Assembly: GCF_900103585.1 (NCBI RefSeq)
Contig: NZ_FNHV01000009.1
Coordinates: 62,001 to 126,000 of the forward strand
Direction of reading: 5' to 3'
Length of the DNA stretch: 64,000 bases
From: Streptomyces sp. cf386
Lineage (GTDB): Bacteria > Actinomycetota > Actinomycetes > Streptomycetales > Streptomycetaceae
Of this stretch, positions 59,485-64,000 are shown piece by piece; within the stretch, counting starts at the first letter, position 1; each line of letters begins with the position of its first letter. A model generated the notes under the pieces. The model did no database searches. It saw only the letters and a list, made by a program, of their open reading frames with translations, and had not been told where the DNA came from. The position numbers and the translations under genes are program-made.

Positions 59485-60299
59485 TGCCGGTGCTGGTGGC
59501 GAGCGACCTCGACCGTACGCTGATCTACTCCGCCGCGGCCCTCGCGCTGACCATGCCGGACGCGCGGGCGCCCAGGCTGCTGTGCGTGGAGGTGCACGAG
59601 AGCAAGCCGCTGTCGTATCTGACCGAGACGGCGGCCCAGCTGCTGACCGACCTCGGCGACGCGGCGGTCTTCGTGCCGACGACGACCCGGACCCGTAAGC
59701 AGTACCAGCGCATCAACCTGCCGGGCCCCGAGCCCAAGTACGCGATCTGCGCCAACGGCGGCCATCTGCTGGTCGACGGCGTCTCCGACCCCGACTGGAA
59801 CGCACACGTCCAGGCCCGGCTGGCCGAACAGTGCGCGCCGCTGGAGGAGGTCCGGGACCACCTGATGGCCTCCGCCGACCCGCTGTGGGTGCGCAAGCAC
59901 CGGATCGCCGAGGACCTCTTCGCCTACCTCGTCGTCGAGCGCGAGCTGCTGCCCGAGGAGTGGGTGAAGGAGCTCGCGGTGTGGGCGGAGAACCGCGGCT
60001 GGACGGTGTCGCTCCAGGGCCGCAAGATCTACGCCGTCCCGAAGCCGCTCACCAAGAGCGCCGCCATGCACGAGGTCGCCCGGCGCACGGGCGCGGACCT
60101 GACGCTGGCTGCCGGGGACTCCCTGCTCGACGCCGACCTGCTGCTGGCCGCCGACAAGGGCTGGCGGCCGGGGCACGGTGAGCTGGCGGACGCCGAGTGG
60201 ACGGCTCCGGCGATCAGCGCGTTGCCGGAGCGGGGAGTGCTGGCCGGAGAGCGGATCCTCAGGGAGTTCTTGAAGGCAACGCGCACGACAACGCCGTAA
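59484..60299 (+). CDS. HAD family hydrolase of the Ter module
   Basis: 271 residues; ATG overlaps the preceding stop (TGATG). HAD motifs: I VLVASDLDRTLIYSA (Asp8 nucleophile, Asp10), II VFVPTTTRTRKQYQ (Thr), III PKPLTKSAAMHEVA (Lys), IV LTLAAGDSLLDADLLLAADK (Asp-x4-Asp). The cap lies between II and III. It is the Cof/phosphatase-like type and would remove a phosphate from a sugar- or nucleotide-like product. Together with the CitE-like and PRTase genes it completes a three-gene biosynthetic unit. A dispersed repeat begins directly after the stop. Confidence 0.92.
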   Translation: MPVLVASDLDRTLIYSAAALALTMPDARAPRLLCVEVHESKPLSYLTETAAQLLTDLGDAAVFVPTTTRTRKQYQRINLPGPEPKYAICANGGHLLVDGVSDPDWNAHVQARLAEQCAPLEEVRDHLMASADPLWVRKHRIAEDLFAYLVVERELLPEEWVKELAVWAENRGWTVSLQGRKIYAVPKPLTKSAAMHEVARRTGADLTLAAGDSLLDADLLLAADKGWRPGHGELADAEWTAPAISALPERGVLAGERILREFLKATRTTTP

Positions 60300-60372
60300 G
60301 GGGCGCGGGGCTGTATCAATATGCGGCTTCGCCGCGTGGGCGCGACCAGCCACGAAGCACCCGCAGCCGACA
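60298..60372. repeat. Dispersed repeat after the HAD gene (form of 57692-57752)
   Basis: AGGGGCGCGGGGCTGTATCA, then ATATGCGGCTTCGCCGCGTG, then GGCGCGACCAGCCACGAAGC. By eye most positions match the piece inside the PRTase gene. It can form the GCGGCTTCGCCGC hairpin and may double as a terminator. Confidence 0.75.
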
Positions 60373-60386
60373 ACGCACCGGCCTAC

Positions 60387-60608
60387 CTAGCCGCAGCAGC
60401 CCCCACCACAACACCCACCGCCCCCGCCGCCGGCAGGCCTCGGCGCCGCGGGGGCGCTGGCCGTACCGCCCACGGCAACCGTCGACAGAAGCTTCACCGT
60501 GTCCTCATGCCCCGCAGGGCACGAGGCGGGATCGGACGACTCCGCCATCGGACGGCTCAGTTCGAACGTGTCGCCGCAGCTGCGGCAGCGGTACTCGTAG
60601 CGAGGCAT
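60387..60608 (-). CDS. FmdB-family zinc ribbon protein
   Basis: 73 residues from the ATG at 60608 (a GTG at 60614 is also possible). PRYEYRCRSCGDTFELSRPM followed by CPAGHEDTVKLLSTVAVGG is the FmdB zinc ribbon (C9-x2-C12 and C29 with a His replacing the fourth Cys: CPAGH). The tail is PAGGGGGGCCGGGCCG, with two CC pairs that could bind metal or form disulfides. FmdB was first tied to formamidase/amidase operons as a possible regulator; in actinobacteria it is a widespread small protein of unknown role. Confidence 0.88.
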   Translation of the reverse strand: MPRYEYRCRSCGDTFELSRPMAESSDPASCPAGHEDTVKLLSTVAVGGTASAPAAPRPAGGGGGGCCGGGCCG

Positions 60609-60624
60609 GAGCACAGGTTAGCCG

Positions 60625-62151
60625 TCAGTGGGCGGAGCCCCCACGCTCCTCGCGGATCTGCGCGACGACCCGGGCCACCGTCTGCCGTACCGCCTCCATC
60701 TCGGTCAGGAAGTGCCAGTAGTCCGGGTGGCGGCCCTCCAGCGTGCCGATCGCCCGCTCCAGCCGGGCGACCGAGTCGTCCAGCGGGCGTGCGTGCCGGG
60801 GATCGGGCGTGTTCCGGCCCGCCATGGCGAGGCGCTGGGCGTCCCGTATCGCGAAACGGGTCCGGTCGATCTCCTGCTGCGGGTCCTTCTGCACGGCGTT
60901 CAGCCGACGCAGCCGGTCCCCGGCGGCGGACACCGACTCGTCGGTGCTGTTCAGCAGCGCACGGACCGTCGACAGCAGCGCGGTGGCGTCGGGCCAGCGC
61001 TGGTCGTCGCGCGCGGCCTGGGCCTCCTTCAGCTTCAGCTCCGCCTGCCGTACGTTCTCCCCGGCACCGTCCGGTACGTTCTGCAGGTCCTGCCAGCAGG
61101 CCGCCGCGAACCGCCGCCGCAGCTCGCTCAGCACCGGCTCGACCTGCCCGGCACGGGTGGTGAGCGCCTGTGCGCGCGTCCGTAGCGAGACCAGCCGGTG
61201 GTCGATCTCGGCCGCCCGCTCCGGCAGCCGCTCGGCCTCCACCCGGACCGCCTCGGCCTCCCGCGCGACCCGCTCGGCACGCTCCAGCGTCTGCGGGACG
61301 CCATGCTGTCCGGCGCCCTGGTTCAGCTTGGTCAGCTCCGGGGCGAGGGCGGCGAGCCGGGCCGCTAGGTCGTCCGCCTTCAGCCCCGATGCCCGTACGG
61401 CATCGAGGGCGTTCGAAGCGGCGAGCAGGCCCTGGCGGGCGCGCTCGACGGCCGGGGCGAGGCGGGCCAGCTGGGTCTCGGCCTTGCCGAGCAGCGGCCC
61501 GAGCCCGTCCGCGAACCGGTCCAGCTCACGCTTGACGTTGTCCAGCTGGTCCTTGGCGCCGGTCAGCTCGGTACGCGCGCGTGCGGCGACCGAGGCCTCC
61601 AGGTCGTCACGGTCGAGGTCGTGGGCGTCGACAGCCTGGATGTACTGGTGACTGACCTCGTCGATACGCCGCCCGAGCGCCTCGAAGTCGGTGAGCGCAC
61701 GGCGGGCGGCGGGGGTGTCGTCGACGGCCGCGATCGTCTCGATCGAGATCCGCAGGTCCCGCTGGGCGGTGTCCAGCTCGTAGAAGGCGGCCGCCGCGGC
61801 GTCCTTCGCGGCCTGCGCCTCGGCCCGCTGACTCTCGGACCGCCCACCGAACCACCGCCGGGTACCGCCACCGGCGAAGGCGGCGGGGAGGGTGAGGGCG
61901 GCGACGAGCGGGAGGGCGACGACCAGGATGAGGGTGTCCCGGAGGACGTGACGGGAGCCGGGAGGAGACTGACGGACGGCCTGAGGCGCAGGCTCGCCTG
62001 CGGCCGGACGCGCGGGCTGACGTACGGACCGGCGATCGGGCTGCTGGACCTCCCGCGCGGGACGGCGCCGGCGCTGGCCTTGCGCGCGCGGCACTGACGG
62101 CGAGTACGGCTGCGGAGGTGTCGCCGTCACATCCCTCTCCCGTGCTGTCAT
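60625..62151 (-). CDS. Hypothetical membrane-anchored coiled-coil protein
   Basis: 508 residues. The first 65 residues are basic, Pro/Gln/Arg-rich and probably disordered. One hydrophobic helix (DTLILVVALPLVAALTLPAA) lies near residue 75. The remaining about 400 residues are a continuous helical/coiled-coil region (for example ELTGAKDQLDNVKRELDRFA, AARLAALAPELTKLNQGAGQ) with no cysteine except one. A cytoplasmic Arg-rich tail and long external (or internal) coiled coil suggest a scaffold role. I do not recognise the family. It starts in its own region, 53 bp from the DUF4097 gene end on the same strand. Confidence 0.82.
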   Translation of the reverse strand: MTARERDVTATPPQPYSPSVPRAQGQRRRRPAREVQQPDRRSVRQPARPAAGEPAPQAVRQSPPGSRHVLRDTLILVVALPLVAALTLPAAFAGGGTRRWFGGRSESQRAEAQAAKDAAAAAFYELDTAQRDLRISIETIAAVDDTPAARRALTDFEALGRRIDEVSHQYIQAVDAHDLDRDDLEASVAARARTELTGAKDQLDNVKRELDRFADGLGPLLGKAETQLARLAPAVERARQGLLAASNALDAVRASGLKADDLAARLAALAPELTKLNQGAGQHGVPQTLERAERVAREAEAVRVEAERLPERAAEIDHRLVSLRTRAQALTTRAGQVEPVLSELRRRFAAACWQDLQNVPDGAGENVRQAELKLKEAQAARDDQRWPDATALLSTVRALLNSTDESVSAAGDRLRRLNAVQKDPQQEIDRTRFAIRDAQRLAMAGRNTPDPRHARPLDDSVARLERAIGTLEGRHPDYWHFLTEMEAVRQTVARVVAQIREERGGSAH

Positions 62152-62204
62152 TCACCCTGCCCGGTGTCATTCTCCCACCGGTTTAGGACGAACACACGGG
62201 CCGG

Positions 62205-62978
62205 TTAGTTCGCGGTTCGCACCGTGACTTTTCCGTCGTCGGTGCGGGCGGAGACCACATGGGGGCTCGTCTTGTCGCGGGGCACGGACACATCCACCGA
62301 ACCGTCCCCGGTCTCGGTCGTCACGGCGTACCTGGCGTGCGGCAGCTCGATCGTCAGGGAGCCGTCGCCACTGCGGGTCTCCACCAGGTCCGGCACGGCG
62401 CCGAGTTCGAGCCGCACCGAACCGTCAGCGGTCTTCGCCCTCACCTCCCGCGAGGAGACATCGGAGACCCGCACGGAACCATCACCCGTCTCCAGATCCA
62501 GCGGACCGCTGGAGTCGGTGACATGCACGGACCCGTCCCCCGTGTGAATGCTCAGCGCATCCCGGAACCCACGCGCCCGCACGCTCCCGTCCCCGTCCTC
62601 GACCTTCACGGTGACCCCGCGCGGCACCTCGATGCGGTGCTTGGTCGAGCAGTCGGCGATCACGCCCGAGCACTTCTCCCGCAGCACCAGCCGGTCGTCC
62701 TCCATCGCCCACGTCACTTTGGGATCCGAACCGACCGCGACCGACCCCTGGAACCACCGGGTGACCTCGATCGCGCCCGCCTTGTTCCCCTCGGCGGCGA
62801 CGATCTCCAGCGCCGAGTCGTCGGAGTCGACGGTCAGAGTCCGCCCCTCCAGCGCGAAGGACCGCTGCTCAGGATCCGTGTCCTCCGAGGCAGAGGCCCC
62901 ACAGCCGGCCACCCCGGCAACGAGCACCCCGATGACTCCGGCAACGGCGACAGCGCGGCCGGGAAGGGTACGGGCCAT
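62205..62978 (-). CDS. DUF4097-family beta-repeat lipoprotein
   Basis: 257 residues from the ATG at 62978, with GGGGGAGA upstream. Lipobox: AVAGVIGVLVAGVAGCGASA, so it is a lipoprotein anchored outside the membrane. After residue about 60 it is a ladder of short strands with repeated GDGSV/DGSV turns (SIHTGDGSVHVTDSS, DLETGDGSVRVSDVS, KTADGSVRLEL, RSGDGSLTIEL, TETGDGSVDVSV), i.e. a DUF4097 beta-helix. One Cys pair (REKCSGVIADCSTKH) may be bridged. The function is unknown; relatives are sometimes linked to anti-sigma/envelope stress systems. Confidence 0.9.
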   Translation of the reverse strand: MARTLPGRAVAVAGVIGVLVAGVAGCGASASEDTDPEQRSFALEGRTLTVDSDDSALEIVAAEGNKAGAIEVTRWFQGSVAVGSDPKVTWAMEDDRLVLREKCSGVIADCSTKHRIEVPRGVTVKVEDGDGSVRARGFRDALSIHTGDGSVHVTDSSGPLDLETGDGSVRVSDVSSREVRAKTADGSVRLELGAVPDLVETRSGDGSLTIELPHARYAVTTETGDGSVDVSVPRDKTSPHVVSARTDDGKVTVRTAN

Positions 62979-63149
62979 GATGATCTCCCCCCTGGGACTT
63001 TCCTGGGACCGACCCCTGCGGCCCAGGACTTCGATGGTCCTTCGACCGTACGGACCCCGGGCCCGCCGCGGGATCCGGGCCACTCCCGGATCCGAGGTGG
63101 GGATAACCCCAGGAGTTCCCGGACTTCCCGGACCGTCCCCGATACGGGT

Positions 63150-63180
63150 TTGCGGGACATGGCCCCTGGCAAGGTAGGCT
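63150..63180 (+). promoter_or_regulatory. Promoter of the tRNA-Val gene
   Basis: TTGCGG (63150-63155), 19-bp spacer, TAGGCT (63175-63180), 14 bp before the mature tRNA start. The spacer is slightly long. Confidence 0.5.
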
Positions 63181-63194
63181 GTCGACTCATTCTC

Positions 63195-63269
<75 letters not shown>

Positions 63270-63271
63270 CA

Positions 63272-63313
63272 GCAGAGGACCCCGCCGTTCGCGGTCGGGG
63301 TCCTCTGCGTTTT
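63272..63313. terminator. Bidirectional terminator after tRNA-Val
   Basis: A 13-bp stem GCAGAGGACCCCG/CGGGGTCCTCTGC with an 11-nt loop is followed by G and TTTT. It also ends the convergent gene, whose stop codon is at 63313-63315. Confidence 0.88.
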
Positions 63314-63657
63314 CAGTCCCCTTCCGGCATCGGTGCCTCGTGGGCGTGCTTCAGCTTCGTGCGGGCGTCGACGCGGTCCGCGCCGGCCATCTCCGCCCAG
63401 AAGCGGTGGCCGCTGACGAAGACCGCGAGTTCGTGTTCGCGTCGGCGGAGCTTCTCCACCTCGGCCTGTTCGTCCTCCGTCCAGCCGGGGGAGGCGGGGC
63501 GCTCGACCTTGCGCCAGCCGTTGTCGTCGCTGAATCCGTCCAGGGGCGCGACCGACCAGGGCAGCCGCCTCAGCAGGGCCGACAGCTCGGCCCGGACCTG
63601 ATGCAGCTCCTCCTGGCCGGCGAGGAGGTCACTCGGGAAGTCATAGGGCGTAGCCAC
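63313..63657 (-). CDS. Conserved hypothetical helical protein
   Basis: 114 residues. It is charged and mostly helical: LLAGQEELHQVRAELSALLR, then a Pro/Trp-rich turn (LPWSVAPLDGFSDDNGWRKV, PASPGWTEDEQAEVEKLRRR) and FVSGHRFWAEMAGADRVDAR. It ends in a short acidic tail. There is no TM helix, cysteine or recognised domain. The mix of conserved-looking Trp residues and a proper codon bias says it is a real gene; I recall similar proteins near tRNA genes in Streptomyces without a function. The ATG at 63657 has no strong ribosome-binding site. Confidence 0.75.
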   Translation of the reverse strand: MATPYDFPSDLLAGQEELHQVRAELSALLRRLPWSVAPLDGFSDDNGWRKVERPASPGWTEDEQAEVEKLRRREHELAVFVSGHRFWAEMAGADRVDARTKLKHAHEAPMPEGD

Positions 63658-63738
63658 GCCGCAATGCTACGCCTGTTCGAATTTGAGTTGCGAGCGCCTT
63701 TGGGTGGTTCATGCGAACGGGTGTGTGGGTTGTCCTGT

Positions 63739-63806
63739 GTCAACGAACCTTGCTCATGTGCCATCGAACGTTGACGGACGCGGGTTCGTGCCATCGAAGT
63801 TCGATC
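63739..63806. repeat. Repeats resembling an insertion-sequence end
   Basis: GTGCCATCGAACGTT (63758) and GTGCCATCGAAGTT (63788) are direct repeats 30 nt apart, and GTCAACG/CGTTGAC (63739/63769) is an inverted pair around the first. Nested terminal repeats of this style occur at ends of IS21-family elements. No transposase is visible before the window ends. Confidence 0.4.
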
Positions 63807-64000
63807 ACGCCTGGCCAGGGGCTAAGGGGCGGCCCGGAAGCGATCCCCTGGCAGGCACCGCCCCCTTCGGAGCCGCCGTAGGGGGCTGGCGGAAAGCGTC
63901 GGTGACCGATCAGGCTCCATGGTGCTGGTACGGCTGCCGTGCCTGCCCGTACGCCTCACAGCCGGGAGTGCCTGCGGCTTGTGCCTGCGACTGCTCGGCC
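63807..64000. other. No gene recognised up to the window edge
   Basis: About 190 bp of GC-rich sequence with short inverted strings (CCAGGGG/CCCCTGG) but no supported reading frame or RNA. It could be the beginning of an element that continues outside the window. Confidence 0.4.

Overview
The window is chromosomal DNA from a Streptomyces or very close relative. Three things point there: very high GC with GC-saturated third codon positions, actinobacterial signature families (DUF3145, DUF3052, DUF475, the SCO2400-type protein, FasR, homodimeric AceE), and a fasR-fabD-fabH-acpP-fabF block next to aceE and terD genes. From memory this order resembles, in reverse, the SCO2360-SCO2406 part of the S. 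coelicolor core chromosome; no search was run. I see no rRNA, prophage, CRISPR array or secondary-metabolite cluster. One tRNA gene (Val, anticodon TAC) lies at 63195.

Layout. 1-2.6 kb: the end of a sugar ABC importer operon (ATPase fragment and two permeases). 2.8-10.8 kb: a membrane and stress-type accessory stretch with a zinc-knuckle/TM protein, a lipid kinase, a MITE-like insert, a DUF2252 protein, a cation antiporter, DUF7144, and two SHOCT paralogues flanking a scar in which a GH15 gene and an MFS gene were fused by deletion. 10.5-20.7 kb: a large LuxR-type regulator, a MarR/oxidoreductase divergon, Ohr, a serine hydrolase with a secreted M14 carboxypeptidase, and an unknown protein. 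20.7-29.6 kb: EI24, a secreted Pcp-like protein with a Cys-to-Ser change, LysR/RidA, TetR/GH3 beta-glucosidase, mutarotase and SGNH lipoprotein. 29.8-36.2 kb: DUF3145, the FAS-II operon under FasR, and pirin. 36.2-46.8 kb: MMPL, serine hydrolase, a broken GNAT gene, MerR/AKR, DUF4429, an alpha/beta hydrolase, TetR/MFS and a K+ channel. 46.9-51.0 kb: aceE, DUF3052 and a peroxiredoxin. 51.1-60.3 kb: a tellurium-resistance (Ter) module with four TerD/TerA-like proteins, a TerC-like DUF475 protein, and an operon of a CitE-like lyase, a PRTase/TRSP/StiP/PELOTA fusion and a HAD phosphatase. 60.4-64 kb: an FmdB zinc ribbon, a coiled-coil protein, a DUF4097 lipoprotein, tRNA-Val, a small unknown gene, and an IS-end-like repeat at the edge.

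How it works together. Housekeeping metabolism (FAS-II, pyruvate dehydrogenase) alternates with stress functions (Ohr, RidA, AhpE-like peroxiredoxin, pirin, Ter, antiporter). Divergent regulator/target pairs are common, and many have a -10 box 6-9 nt before the start codon, predicting leaderless mRNAs. The most interesting block is the Ter module. Its biosynthetic genes are predicted, from family knowledge only, to make or process an unknown nucleoside-like metabolite. Its central fusion gene has been invaded in frame by a dispersed Streptomyces repeat that also occurs at several other places in the window.
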